64,000 nucleotides of DNA from Aulostomus chinensis (GCA_037954235.1 JBBMOA010000002.1:18726009-18790008), one strand, 5' to 3'; shown: positions 40,667-53,606, counted from the first letter of the stretch. Notes: a model not told the origin generated them from the sequence alone. A program made the numbers and translations.

Positions 40667-41279
40667 TCAAAGAGAACCAGAACCAGAAAGATAGAGACAG
40701 CATTTGGAAGAAACTGTTGTGTATATCAGGTTCTCAATAATCTGATCATTTTGACCAGAGAGAGAGAGTGAGTGCTTGATTTTTAATGATTAAAACAAAA
40801 GACAAAGACAAAAGCTTTAGTGTCAGCTCAGTTTGAATAAATGTTCATCTTTGAAAGATGTCTTTTAATACTTATGGCACTGTGTCAGTTGTTAAATCAG
40901 CCTTTACATTTTCTTTTTAATATTTTTGTGATCACTGTTATCACCAGCCAAGCGGCTATGTTTCCACATGCTTCTGTCCACAAGTTAGCAGAATTAGAAC
41001 CCATTCAGTTTTGGGACTGACTTGAAACACAGGTTGTATACATGAATTATTTTTCTGCATTTGTTGAGATTGTGAAGTATGACACTTAATTGATGGGATG
41101 TTTCAGAGTAGTTCGAGTAATAGAATCTTACCGAAAATTCTATTCAAATCTTCCTCAAACCCACAATTTTTCACTTTTAAGTTTTTTTTTGCCAAAATAT
41201 GCCCTCTTAACACTTACTAAGTAGAAAGACCTTCCAAGTGACAGGAGGAACCAAATTTCCCACTGACTTCCATGTTAAC

Positions 41280-41280
<1 letters not shown>

Positions 41281-41309
<29 letters not shown>
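41281..41309. repeat. (TTA)n trinucleotide microsatellite
   Basis: About ten uninterrupted trinucleotide units. Confidence 0.95.
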
Positions 41310-41310
<1 letters not shown>

Positions 41311-41743
41311 ATTTGTTTGTGTGTATGAAGCCATTTTTTTCAGGTCCCAGTTCGAGTGTCATACACTCTGACAGAAATGTACATCAAACACTGGATCACG
41401 ATGATCAGTTAATTTACTTGGACCGCGTGTAGTGACTGTTTTCACTCATTTTTTTCTATTTACCTACATTTTTGTGTTTTTCTCCTTCCGTGGTTCCTGT
41501 CATCCTCATTGTCATTTTTATGTCCGCAATTTATATCAACAATTCAACATGAAGTGTAAATGGACAGTTCATGTCCACCAGACTGGCTTCAGAAGGACCA
41601 AGAGTTAGTAAACTCAAAGACCTTGCTTTGTCTTTTTTTTTTACTCAAATGAAACTTTGCTTATCTCTTGATGGCTGACTGACAACAGGAAGTGCAAGGA
41701 CACCATTGCACCACAGCCCACCTCAACCTTGAGAGCCCCCACC

Positions 41744-41747
<4 letters not shown>

Positions 41748-41779
<32 letters not shown>
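41748..41779. repeat. (CA)n microsatellite
   Basis: About 16 CA units, 200 bases before a second and longer CA tract. Confidence 0.95.
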
Positions 41780-41780
<1 letters not shown>

Positions 41781-41973
41781 GTACACAAACTCCCATCCCC
41801 CAGGCAAGTTGAGAGTGGAACTAAAGTGCTGTCACACTGACCTCTGTGGATAGAATGAGAGAACAGGGCAGATGTGTTCAGATCAGTGATGACATGTAAA
41901 ACAAGAAATACCTGAGGCAATTTGTCACATAAAAACACACATACATCCATATCTTCACACTATCTCTTTCTGT

Positions 41974-42000
41974 CACACACACACACGCATGCACACACAC

Positions 42001-42067
<67 letters not shown>

Positions 42068-42071
42068 CACC
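41974..42071. repeat. (CA)n microsatellite with CG interruptions
   Basis: CA tract of nearly 100 bases with scattered GC units and one GCATGC interruption. Confidence 0.97.
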
Positions 42072-43108
42072 TTATACCCTGGAGAAGATATAGCCTTGAG
42101 AAGTCAAGTTAAATAGTTTTAATACTTGATGTCCTGTAGTTTAGTAAAATGAGAGGAACAAAAAGCAGACTGGGCGTTCAACTGCTCATCCTTCTTCTCT
42201 CCACAAGGCCATATGATCCGCTTTTAATTTAATACCCAAAGCATAATGAGATTTGCTGGCAGAGTGTTTAATTTCATTCATTGTAGGACACAGCACGAGT
42301 GTGTGGCCTCATTAATTGTGAGAAAAAGCGGAATAACTTGTATGAATTTTGCATCTAAAAAAGTTACATTATAAAGGAATTAGAATTAACATGCGTTTCT
42401 TCTGCACCTGATATGTCAAATACACTCCTCACTGTAATATTCATGAAAGCATGACAGATTTGTGAATTTAGTCATCCACTCCTTTTCATTAGTGATGCTG
42501 CTGGAGTAGAATTCGTCAGCTTGGGTAAATACTGTCATATGAAAATGTTGATTATTTTATAATTTGATGGTTTTTGTTCGTATGTGATTGCCCTGTGAGT
42601 TGCTGAAATCAACATAAGCAAAAATGATAAGACACCTAAAGGGCAAAATCAAATGATATTACCATGACAATCAAAAAAAGATGCAACTCTTCCACATTAC
42701 TTTGTTTTTCTTCTCTCTGTATCAGGAATTTTTTGAATTCTTTCTTCTGAATAACTGCTTTGGGGTTTGGTCCAGGCCTGGAGTGGGCATGGTTCCAGCC
42801 CTAGATCAACCCATTCATCTGCATTAAACAAAAGACTAGGAACCCCACACCACAACCTCCTGCAAGCCCCCCCCAGCCTGAGCAGGTACAGGCGACCGTC
42901 AGGTGGAGTGCTCAGTGGAACATTTAGCATTCTCTTGTCTCCTCTCTTCTCAGGTGCACCTCTTAGAATCCCAGTTGCAGCTGCACACAATCACTTGAGC
43001 ACAACTGCAAGTAGCTCACGAAAGGGTGAAGGAAACACAGCTCCTTCCCCTGTGTTGTTGACGTGTTGATGATATTTTCTGACTCTAGCTCATTTTCTTG
43101 CTCCACAG

Positions 43109-43115
43109 CAGAGTC
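43109..43115 (+). other. sox6: 5' untranslated leader bases of the first sox6 coding exon
   Basis: These seven bases lie between the acceptor AG (43107-43108) and the ATG at 43116. A second AG at 43110-43111 could act as a NAGNAG-type tandem acceptor, moving the exon start to 43112. Because a spliced acceptor sits this close to the ATG, at least one further exon must lie upstream. The seven bases contain no in-frame stop (AGA GTC before ATG), so a transcript whose upstream exon supplies an in-frame ATG could add a few N-terminal residues. From memory, some mammalian SOX6 isoforms begin a few residues ahead of MSSKQ. Confidence 0.7.
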
Positions 43116-43349
43116 ATGTCTTCCAAGCAAGCCACATCTCCTTTCGCCTCTGTGGTTGATGGAGATGATGCCATAAGCCAGGAGCACTTGTCTTGGGAAA
43201 AGGAAGAGAGTGCCGAGGCCCACTGCACGCCTCAGCTGCCGCTGCACAACCTCCTCCATGGTAAAGCCCACCTTGATGAAGTGCAGGCACTTAGCAGCGT
43301 ACCGCCAGAGAGTGACTGGGACAGCTTGATGTCTGCCCAACAGCGCATG
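43116..43349 (+). CDS. sox6: sox6 first standard coding exon (partial CDS, residues 1-78)
   Basis: This exon encodes the start of Sox6, a SoxD-group HMG-box transcription factor that acts in the nucleus. In vertebrates SoxD proteins steer chondrogenesis, muscle fibre type, erythroid and neural differentiation, mostly as dimeric cofactors without their own activation domain. The protein opens MSSKQATSPFASVVDGDD and ends ESDWDSLMSAQQRM, which I recognise as the Sox6 N-terminus; from memory the mammalian protein has nearly the same start, the LPLH core and the SSQQRM end, and is one residue longer here. The acceptor is AG at 43107-43108 behind a pyrimidine tract, leaving seven untranslated bases before the ATG. 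The donor is GTGAGA at 43350. The exon is 234 nt, so the intron after it is phase 0. The divergent middle (roughly residues 28-65) is typical of fish versus mammal. A sox5 assignment is unlikely, since Sox5 lacks this opening. Confidence 0.95.
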
Positions 43350-46300
43350 GTGAGACATGTGCACACACATGCACACACGCTCACACACAGACCATCAAGA
43401 ACATGGACTTGCAACTGTACTGAGGCTGAATAACCAGATGTGAGCATCAGATAAGGTTGATGGTGATATTTTTGCACAGTTTAGCAGCAGATTAATTTTC
43501 TAAAATATACCCGTGCTTTCCCTTTGTCATTGTGAAGGTCCACTTTACAGTCAGGGATTTCCCTTACGCAGGGTATTTATGCTTATAATGTCTGTTTGCA
43601 AAGTCAAAATGGTTGACTTATTGTAGGAAAAATATAAAAATTAAATAATTGCATTGGAATTTAAAAATAAGTTTTCCAAACTTTACCAAATGTGTTAAAT
43701 GTTTATTTTTAGTTCTTATTTGAAGTCACAACAGAGAGTTGTTGTCAAAGGAATAAAGAAAACCACAAAGAAATAAGTAAAATGATAAAGGGAAAAATCC
43801 TTTTCAAAATAAATTCTGGGGAAGCAGAACGTTTTCAAACACACTACAGTATTACTGACCTCCCTGGGGTCCTGAGGATCTGGGCTCAGCAGGCTGTCAT
43901 TGTCCCTGGCTTGTACAAAGAGGCGCCTCAAGCTGATATTCTATCCATAGCTCCAGCCCCAAACCTCTGGGATTCTGGGGTCTTCACGTCGGCAGCCCTG
44001 CCAAACACTGAAGCTGCAGCTATTCTTAGAATCAACAGAAGACCTCTAACTCTTCCTTCAACATTAGCAATGACACATAACATCCCAACTGCATCATGAC
44101 CAACAGAAAGAACTTAGCCTTTTCTGCCTCCCTTGGGCTTCCATTCATGGTGCTATGAGAAAAACATGTCTTGTCCTTAGTAGATGAGTGTTGCTTGTGT
44201 TGTTGTTGTGTACAAGCTACATCTGCAGCCAGTGTAAGTGTGTAGCTGCTCTGATGTAAACAGAGCAAAGAAAGCTCAGGCACTTGTGGGCTTTTGACAT
44301 CGGGGCAGGTGGTTGTCTGTGACAGACAGGGGTATGGTAAAGAGACCCAAAGGACCTCTGAAGTGGCTCCACAGTTGGCTGCAAAGACCCTCAACCCCTA
44401 GATTTAACTGCACAACAGACATGCACACAAACTCTGTCACACATACTCCAACAGACACATGAATCGCTTGTGTTGCGGCCTCCTAATGAAGCTGCAGTTG
44501 GGTGTGAAGATAATTGAGCTGTGAAGCAGAAGTTGCTCAGGTATCGTCTTCATCACTTCAGATCAGCACCTTGTTGTATGACCTGGAGCTTGAGCCATTT
44601 TTTTGATCATTAAGTAAGAACAACCACCAAAAGAAAACTTTACCTAATGTTTTTTTCTTCTCACTGACTTTATCAAGAGGCCAAATATCACACAGGCAAA
44701 TGCTGATGAGGAGTTTGTTTTTAAATCATTGCTTTGATTGTATTTTTTTGCATGGAAAATGAACAATAATAGCAAAAACAATGACAGAAATTGCAGGCTG
44801 GATTCAAATGAAAAGCATGTGTGATTTTGAGGCAGTCTGTGTCTGGCCCCTGGGCCAGGAGTTGAGGAGCTGAAACCTCTTATTTTTAAGGGTCTATCAA
44901 AAACTGTAACATCACTTTAAATATCTTAATAAATATAAGAAAAAAAGCCACATTAGTTAAATGCAACAGTTGTGAGAAAATAAATGTTATTACAAATGTA
45001 TGTCAAAATGGGATATTTTCAGCCAGCTGTTTCACTTAAGGTAAGCTGCTGGTTCCCAGTGCAACATCATGATGGACGAATGGCTTCAACAGGTCTGAAA
45101 ACAGTTGAAGGAGTTTAATTTGAGCACATCTCATTGTGAGGAGATTGATGGCAGCTCCCCTTAAAATCAAAGGTTGAATGTTTGAGCATTTCTGTTATGA
45201 CCTCCCATATATTCTCAACTCATAAACACTTGGGAGGGTAAATGCTTCTTAAGCTTGGATTTATTGTACTTAAAAGTTTGTTGAGAAAATGAATAAATTA
45301 CATGTGACAAGAGGGATTTAAAAAGACGATGAGATGTGAGCAAATCTGAGCAAAAGAGAGCAGGGTGGAAAAGTCAAATGAGGGATGGCAGCGGCTGATA
45401 CAGAGAAGAAAAAGGGAAAGGCATGAGTCAAAAGGAGTGCTGCCCTTGCTGATTACCTGACTCCACTGCTGTGCCATGCGTCTGTGTGGGCTGTGCCCTG
45501 AACCTGAGCCAGCTGATTAACCCAGCACTCCTCCACTCCCCTCAAGCACTCTCCACTGTCTCTGCCACACTGCATAATCATCCAACACAAGGTTGGGAGG
45601 TGCAGAGTAGGCCGGTCAGTCGTGCCACCCTGGCGATTGGTACCAGACCACCCTATACACCACTGAACTCTGCCTAGGGCTCGACATGCCACACGGGGAT
45701 GAGAAATTGGCACTGTCAAAATTCCTACCCAGTTTAGTGCATTCCTGAGTTTTTATTTAGGATTGCATGGCGCTCTGGAGTCTGATCCAGACATGGTTCT
45801 GCCATTTAATCACTATGCTATCACACAGCTGTTGATTAAAGCTCACTTTTCCATGATAGGTGAGCAGCATGTGTTGGATACAGATGTGCATATCCACACA
45901 CATGTTTTATACTCTTCGCTATGAGGGCAAATGTTTAAATCAGGACTTACTGTTCCCCTGTTAAAGGCAGCAGTTCCTGGCTGCTTAGCTGCCTTCTGCT
46001 TTCTCAGACTCCACAAACCATAATTAACACCACCTTCTGTCAGACACAACGCTCAGCCACGGCCTGCTGACGATACACTCACATCTGCAGAGTATCCTCT
46101 CCTTTAGACTCTCCCCCATTCTTCTCCCCATTTCTTTCATGTGTGTGTTTGTGCACAGGGAGCCCTCAGCGAGTCAGCCAGAGACAGGACCCTCAGTTAA
46201 ATACTAAACCATACACAGGTGGGACTGAAAAACAACAACAGCTCGAGACAGGACACAGATTTACGATGGCACCAGGCACTCAGCTGAGAATAGGTCTCCA

Positions 46301-46687
46301 CTAGAAAATGAACAAATTACACAGCAGTCACCCTAACACAAATGCACACTCAAAAGCAATTTGAGGAATTACAGTTGGGAGGTTTCTCTGTGTAGTCTCT
46401 CTGTGCAGATGAAAAGTAAAGGCTGAGCATTTCATGAATATGCCCTATGAATCATTTCATCTCAATTTTTCATGTCAAATCTCATTTATCAGTGCAGCTA
46501 GTTCTATTGAAGATACAGAAAGCTGGAGCCACTTGATATGGCCAAATCACCCTAAGCTGCAAGAATCACTGCATTTGAAAAAAAAAAAAAGAAGAAGCTC
46601 AGAGGAGCCGTGGCAGTACACAGAAGCACACTCAACAAAAACCCCATCCCTTGTTGTCACCCCTCCCAACTTTTGTTTGTCTTACAG
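43350..46687 (+). other. sox6: sox6 intron between the two coding exons (phase 0)
   Basis: The intron runs from GTGAGA at 43350 to TTACAG ending at 46687, 3338 bases. A short CA-rich patch (about 43358-43388) starts within ten bases of the 5' splice site. An A12 run (about 46579-46590) lies some 100 bases before the acceptor. The frame at 43782-44099 and its antisense partner have no recognisable homologue. Confidence 0.85.
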
Positions 46688-46898
46688 GAATCTGACAGCA
46701 ATAAAGTATGTTCCCTCTACTCCTTCCGGAACAATTCTACTTCCCCGCACAAGCCTGAGGAGGGGGCCCGGGAGCGGAGTGACCTGCTGAGTGGATCAGC
46801 GTTTGGAACTCCTGAGCGCCGCAAAGGAAGCCTGGCAGACGTCGTGGACACACTCAAGCAAAAGAAACTGGAGGAGATGACAAAGACAGAACAAGACG
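46688..46898 (+). CDS. sox6: sox6 second coding exon (partial CDS, residues 79-148 plus one base)
   Basis: This exon continues the reading frame of the exon ending at 43349. It starts ESDSNKVCSLYSFRNNSTSP, passes the SPHKPEEG motif, and carries the highly conserved SoxD block FGTPERRKGSLADVVDTL followed by KQKKLEEMTKTEQD. That block lies just before the first leucine zipper/coiled coil in Sox5, Sox6 and Sox13; the KVCSLYSFRN opening matches Sox6 best. The acceptor is TTGTTTGTCTTACAG ending at 46687. The donor is GTATGA at 46899. The length is 211 nt, 70 codons plus a G, so the following intron is phase 1. A downstream exon encoding the segment around the KLLSKDW motif is expected, but I could not find it in the remaining 17 kb. 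The frame is open with no disabling change, so this looks like a functional gene. Confidence 0.95.
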
Positions 46899-48174
46899 GT
46901 ATGACTCCCCTGTCCCTGTTTGTTTGATTGTTGGATGAAAACAGTTTCCCTGCACTTGATCTTTCCAAATTTTCTCTCTCCTTCTGTAATTTCTGACTTC
47001 CTGACTGTCTTCTCTCGTGTATCTCTCTGTCTCAAACTCACAAGCAGGCGCACACAAGCTGGGAATACTGACGTGACAGTGTTTCAAGTTTATTCTGAAC
47101 TTCTTCCAGTGTGACAAAGACTGTGGGGGCAGTGCATCTCAGCAAAAGTGTGGTCTTCCTCATGTACCAAGGCAAACTCTTAGAATCATAGTATTAACAG
47201 CATGACCATTCCCTCTTCATTTTGCTACACAGGACACTTTTCACTCAGAGCAATTACTCATCCAAGTCTGTGACTCACAAATAAAGACTGTACATCCACA
47301 TCCTACTCAACACAAAAAGAAAAAAAAACAACCTTTACTATGATAAGACCGTGAGGTCTGTGCCATATCTGCTGCCCGATTTTCACCCTGCTCGCCTCTC
47401 CTTCCCACAGCCTGCAGTCTATCAAGAGTATGGCGGAAAAACAAATATTTGAAAGAGCTGCTGAAACACATCCCCCTTCTTAATTAGGGCTGTAGTAATA
47501 TAACTACATCCAATCAAATGTTAAACCCCCCTGGGAATGCATGTGTCTCATTTAGTGTCTGGGGAGCTCTTAGCTTAAGCACTTCATCAGACGAATAAAT
47601 TAGACCTCTGTTAGCCTAAAAATAATTTACCACTTCTTTTTTAAGTGTTCATTTGGTGATCTTTGTATCCGAGTTTCACAGGCCTCTTGCCAGATACCCA
47701 TTGAGCCCTGCAGGGATATAGACACCAATGAGTTAGGGTTTCATTTATCTGATAAAACAGAGAAAAACCTGCCATTTTTTTCATCAGAACACCTACAAAA
47801 GTAGAGATTGCAGATGGGGAACAGAAATATTAGGTAACTGAAATATATTATAGGCTTAATTAATCGTGGTTCACATAAACTTCAGATTCATTAAGCTAAT
47901 TAAGGCTTGGTTGACATACCATGGATATGCAGTACAGTATATATATTCAGTACATGTCTGGTTCCACAGGAGTGCTACTTAAGTATCTCCCAGTGGTTTA
48001 CTGGATGGAAGGAGCATCCAAAAATAAGGGACTAAAACTAGGATGTAGGATTCCCATAGCAAGACACATTTAGGTTAGTATATCTTTGTTTTAACACCAG
48101 ATCATGTTTCCTATGTGTCTTGTTTCTTGTAAGGTTGATTTTTAGTGCAAGATAGTTAGAGCTGTGTGTAGTGA

Positions 48175-48420
48175 CGGCGGGAGTTATGGTAATGAGCCCC
48201 AGCTGGTGAAGGCTGGTTGTTGCATTAATTTAAATGGTCAAGTGCAGCTTGTAATCCAGGGCCGTATGTTAGTGCGGGGAGGAGAGGGTGCTTTAGAGTG
48301 CCATACAGCTGTTTTAATCTCCTGTTAATAATAGAGACTTGGTCTGCCTCATGCTCTGTGTATCATTGCCACCAAAATAAACTCCCTTGTTGGAGGAAAT
48401 TAGTTTCTGAGAAGGGAACA
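48175..48420. promoter_or_regulatory. Candidate conserved noncoding element in the long sox6 intron
   Basis: Unique sequence with TGCATTAATTTAAATGG near 48221, TGGTAATGAGCCCC near 48187, and CTGTTAATAATAG near 48323. No long frame and no repeats are seen. This is among the better enhancer candidates in the downstream part. Confidence 0.3.
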
Positions 48421-49429
48421 CGACAGAGGGCAAGAGACTCACAAAGTTCAGAATACTGTCCCTAGGCTGCAGGAACGGGGAGATACTCAGCTCTGGAGAG
48501 CACTCGAGGAAGCTTCAGTGGTGATGATCAGTGATTACTGTAAAATGGAGGGAGAAGGACTCTTAAACAGAAGGAAAAGGAAATCTTGCATTAATCATAA
48601 TCCTATGTCTTTGTTTATGGAAGGAGACACAGTTGGAAATTGAAAAGGGCAGGATTAACCTATTAAAGATCCTACAAGAAGGTTGGACAAGCCATTTGTT
48701 GTCTTAATGACGCTGCTAATGTGGTACAAGCAACAGATGAGCTAAATATATCGCTTATCTAAGCATGACAACTGTTGTGTCTAATTCTGCTGCTGTGGTG
48801 TCTGCCTGATTGGGATCACTGAGGTCCTCGGAGACCGTTCACCATCTGCTGCCATTCTTCTCTGTGCATCCTAGTCTGGTCAGGATAGTTCATTGTCCTT
48901 GTGGGTGGAGGATAAGAGTGGTGACCTCAAGAGAGGAAAAAGAGATCATCGCTCATATATGGAACATGAAATCATGATGTTAAACATAACTGACCCAGGG
49001 CGGAAGGATATAAATCTAAATTTACTGCCCTGATCATGTCTTTGTGCTTCTCTTAATCACATTAAATCTACATGTATGTCGTTGATTTGAGAGATATTTC
49101 ACAAATAAAGTATAACTACAGCATGTGAATCGTTGGGAATCACTAGGTGGGACAACATTTTTTTTCTGGTAATTGAGGTGAAAATGACTCTGATATGTTA
49201 CCTGAGCAAACACATCTATGAATAGCAGTATCTCCATTCAAAGAGTTTTCTGAGCCGTTTCCTTCATGTCCCACACTGACTTCTAAACAATAGAGGTGAT
49301 GCTCAGTATTGTAGGTATCACTCCTCCATCTTCCTACATTTGTACCCTTTCACCCTCTCTATCCTTCCACCCTTCCTCTCCATCTCTGCTCCTTAAAGTG
49401 CTTTAAGTGCTTGTGACTGTGCTAATGAA

Positions 49430-49700
49430 TGAAAATGTCCTCCCATCAGCGAGCGCTGCATTTAGCTGAATAGTCACCTTTGCTGTAAAAGCTCTATTAG
49501 GCCCAGTTGCCAGCAGGGCTAACGATTGTGCCCCATGTTTACTTACTAGGTATTGTAAATGCATTATTTATGGATAACTCTCCAGACAGCACTTGTCAAG
49601 AGTTAAAAATGTCAGTATAAATATTCGAGGGAAACGAAAAATAGCCACCATTATAAAAACCCAAGGTGACCTTGATTTGATTCACATGCAATTAGAACAG
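49430..49700. promoter_or_regulatory. Candidate conserved noncoding element in the long sox6 intron
   Basis: Unique sequence with AATGCATTATTTATGG near 49557, an octamer/homeodomain-like cluster, and AGCGAGCGCTGC near 49449. It is free of simple repeats and long frames. Confidence 0.28.
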
Positions 49701-51142
49701 TTTTATATAATGCACTAAAGTATGAATCAATACTGCGCAAGTCAACACAGAACTACTTTGTGTGTTAAGTCTTTATGGTCGTCCCTAACACAAGGACGGG
49801 TAACTGCGCTTTTAGTATCCTGTCTTGGCTTTTAGGGATTTTCCTTTGGGCTCAGCGTCTACTTGTTGAGTTGCTGCCAGTAATACCAGCGCACTGCCTA
49901 TCTTTAGTCATGTTATTCAATAATATGCTGAGAGATCTCATTTATCATTTTGGTGTGGTGAGAAAAGTTCACATACTGAGACAAAGAATCATTGTTAAAA
50001 AAAAGAGCATTAGATGTTTCCCAGAAGTTAAATTCTGAGCTCTATCACTAACTCACCAGGGATGATATCCAGGATGATAATGATCAGTGTGGCGTAATTT
50101 CTGAGAGACTGTTGAGAAAACAAGACTGTATGTGGTCCAGAGCCACGCAGCCCATGAACACATGGTCTGTGGACAACAGTCGCAGCTTTTCAACTAGCAG
50201 CACCAATTGTTCACTTGTATCCAAGCAATAATTGATCAATCCCAATAACTTCACCTCCAGAAATAATTTGACTGCCAAACAGAAAACAACAAACTCTAGG
50301 TGTGTTTCCATCATTCTACCTCTTAAGTGTGTTTTTGATGTGTGCATAAAAAAAGAGAAGAAAAACTGAACATTTGATTTAATCTCTATCATTGGTGTAT
50401 CAATAGAAGATGAATTTGAATAAAGTCAATGGAAACAGAGTCAGCAAATAAATGATTACGTACTTCGATCGTGGTCGTCAGGTCTGTTACCAGAACTCTT
50501 CCTAGAGCTCATTACTGTAATATACTTTGTATTATCTTTAAGTTCCATTGGCTGTCAATAAGTTTTATATTCATCCCGTTGTTCTGTTTTCTATAGTTTG
50601 TATCTGTGTTTGACGTTAGACTCCCATTCTCTTCATTATGTCATCTTGCTGTGCCCTCATCCTACAGTGGTTAACAGGAGAGTTCACACTCAACCCACTG
50701 CTAAACTTGATGAACAAATACCCAATATTAACAAAGCAGTAGTAGATGGTGACGGGCATTGGTTTGTTTTCTTTTGTAGAATTTCTGAAAATGTGCTGAA
50801 AAATTTGACCTGAACCTGATGATGTGCGAGCACTGTTTTAGCCCAGCCAGAGTGTCGGTGCTCAAGCAGCATATTCACACCTGGAGCCCTTTGCCCGGGT
50901 CATAGCTTATTGGCTTAGCAGAGCGGAGCCATAGCACCTTTCAGGCAAACAGAAAAGCCTTTATAATCTCAGGTGGAAAAATATTCGCCTGCTACTACGG
51001 GCAGGTACCCTCACCAGTTCCTCTGACATAGTGTGTATGTTACCACTTTGCCCACCCCACACTCCTCTATTTGTAAGTGTAATTCCCGTGGCGAGGTTGT
51101 GTATTATCACTGTGTAATGGCTGTGCAGTAAGTTGAGTGTTT

Positions 51143-51173
51143 TGTGTGTGTGTGTGTGTGTGTTTGTGTGTGT

Positions 51174-51204
<31 letters not shown>

Positions 51205-51211
51205 GGGGGGG
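51143..51211. repeat. (TG)n microsatellite ending in poly-G
   Basis: TG tract with TTTG and TATG interruptions, ending in a G8 run. Confidence 0.95.
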
Positions 51212-51862
51212 TGTTTGATAAGCATTGTGTGCGTGGCCCCAGGTCATTATCCCCTATTACAACAGGCATGTAATGAGATTCAGGGATGGGTGAAAGCTTT
51301 AGAAGAGAATAGGATCAGCTCTTAGCCTGTGGTCTGATTAGCGCTGATGAACTCTTGACTCTGTTGTAACACCGTCCCCATCAGTGTCACAGCCCCTGCT
51401 GACTCCATGATAGGCTCACCGCAAATTAACTGCAGGTGTTTAATAGCACCAACAGATTGATTTGTCAAAATTAATTATATAATAAAATTTATACTTTCTA
51501 AAGGCATATTCAGTATAATGTAGTCTCTACTTGATATTAAATTATATATTAAAAATACCTCCCTCGCTCCCCTCAGACAGACTGATGCACTTCTCCCCTC
51601 CTCTTTTAGTTCCCTCCCCTCTCCCCTCTCATCTCATCCCAGCTGCCATGTCATCTGGTTCTGCTTTATCCCACCTAATTAATAGGAATCTTTGTTATAA
51701 TGATCTGAGCATGAGCCTCTGACTCCATGCATATGCAATGAGGGCTAGAAATCCAGTTGCCACGGCTGCAGATTTTTAGGCATTCTAAAACTACATAGCT
51801 CTGTATGGTTCCGCTGGGTGCAGGGTCCGGCTGGAAAGTGTTAAGCCAGGACCTTCCTGCCA

Positions 51863-51864
<2 letters not shown>

Positions 51865-51896
<32 letters not shown>
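51865..51896. repeat. (AC)n microsatellite
   Basis: Sixteen AC units. Confidence 0.95.
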
Positions 51897-51898
<2 letters not shown>

Positions 51899-52022
51899 GC
51901 CGAACATCAGTGGCACATCTCACCATCTCCTTAAGTAATCTGTTATTTTTTTCAACATGCTTATCTTGATGCAAGTAATCTACTTGATCAAGTAGTCAAT
52001 ATGGGTTTGCGTGGTTGTATTC

Positions 52023-52024
<2 letters not shown>

Positions 52025-52072
<48 letters not shown>

Positions 52073-52097
52073 CGTGTGTGTGTGTGTGTGTGTGTGT
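52025..52097. repeat. (TG)n microsatellite with CG interruptions
   Basis: TG tract with two GCGTG interruptions near 52068-52074. Confidence 0.97.
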
Positions 52098-53498
52098 TCT
52101 CTCTTGGCCTGTGGCACGGTGCACCAGCCCAGCGGAGCAGTGCTCTGGTCTGTCACTTTTGTTTGAATAGGTAATGTAGATCTGTTCAGGCTGAAGAGAC
52201 ATGAGCTGGAATCGCTTGTTAGGACACATGATCAAAAGCGGCTCTCTGCTCTCTGCCAATCAACCCTCTTGTCGCCCTGTGAAGCAGACGTTAAATAGAT
52301 TTTTCGGCTGTACGCCGCGGGCAGCCTGCCAGCCTGACATGTGAACTTTCACAGAAAAGATACCCTACCCCTCACTCTTCCTTAATCTCTCTTTACCGTC
52401 CTCTTCATTTTTTTCCCCCTTTTTCTGTTTTGTCTTGTTTTTCTCACCCGTTTTCCATATTTGTTGTTACCCTCTTGCCACCCTGACATAATACCGATCA
52501 AAATTTTCCCTCCCTATGATTTTTGTCTCCCTCCCAGTTTCACCCTCCAGTGACAAAGTTGCTCCTGTGCCAGGCTGAGATCAGAGCCCAGGGCTAAACG
52601 GAGTGGCTGTATGCTGGGAATAGGGAACACTGAGTGCCTGGTCCCATACTGAATTATGTATTTACTATCAGTTCCAAAACACAGCCCTCACGTAACACAG
52701 GCATGTCCCCAAAGGATGATGGGAGCAGGTTTCACTTTACACAAGCTAAGATGTAGATTTTGTTGCCCCTTTCAAAATGGGAACCCTTTCTGCTGTCTTG
52801 GTCATTCAGATGACAAAACAAGCAGCTGCCTCTTCAATGTGCCATTCTTTGCATTCAAGATCACCTTCCCCAGTTCTCATATTCCGATTAGTCAACAGTA
52901 GCAACTGCTGTGGAGCATTCCAGGGGCCATCTTCCCGGGTTTCAGCTGTTGAGCGTATCCCCCTGCACCCATGCAGCACAAAACTCCCATTGTGATGCCG
53001 GCTTACTGGCTGCACAGGAACCCCTTGATAGGAGGAAACGGGTGTTTCTTAGAGACAAATCACAGCCAGGGTTGCACAGAGGCTTGTTTGTCTTTACATA
53101 CAACCATGCACTGGCTGTAGGTATGCATCAACTGCATTTCATGTGAACGGCATATAAACCGAGTTTTTTTTTCAAAGAAAAACAATAGGCATGGCCTTTT
53201 TTTTCTATCTATAAGTGACTGATTCAGTCAGCTGGTAATAGGCCATCTGTATTATGAGACGGGACAGCATTCATAGGGGTACAGAGATGGTGAAATGCTG
53301 AAACATGAGAAGGCAGATGCCATCCATGCTTCTATATTTGTCATTGAGTGGCAAGGCCTCATTCTAGTTTTAATAAATAACAACATCCAGCAACGTGATG
53401 GAGGCGAGAAAATTTCAAATGATTTACTGAAGAAGGAGGTGGTCAGAAATGAAAGGAACTATTCTACAATGGGATGAGAGGCACAGGGAGTCCTGCTC

Positions 53499-53606
<108 letters not shown>

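Larger units (their letters stand above)
31831..43108 (+). other. sox6: Noncoding DNA immediately upstream of the first coding exon of sox6
   Basis: This stretch ends at the splice acceptor 43107-43108, so its right end is intron. It contains CA/TG tracts, a (TTA)n tract at 41281-41309, a CAG-rich patch near 36030-36056, and an enhancer-like block at 37540-37925. Overlapping frames on both strands near 34969-35403 do not resemble a known protein and lack consistent exon borders. Confidence 0.55.

Noticed and set aside
43782..44099. 105-codon frame inside the sox6 intron
   Set aside because: It has no recognisable homologue, an antisense frame overlaps it, and the flanking sox6 exons join in phase without it.
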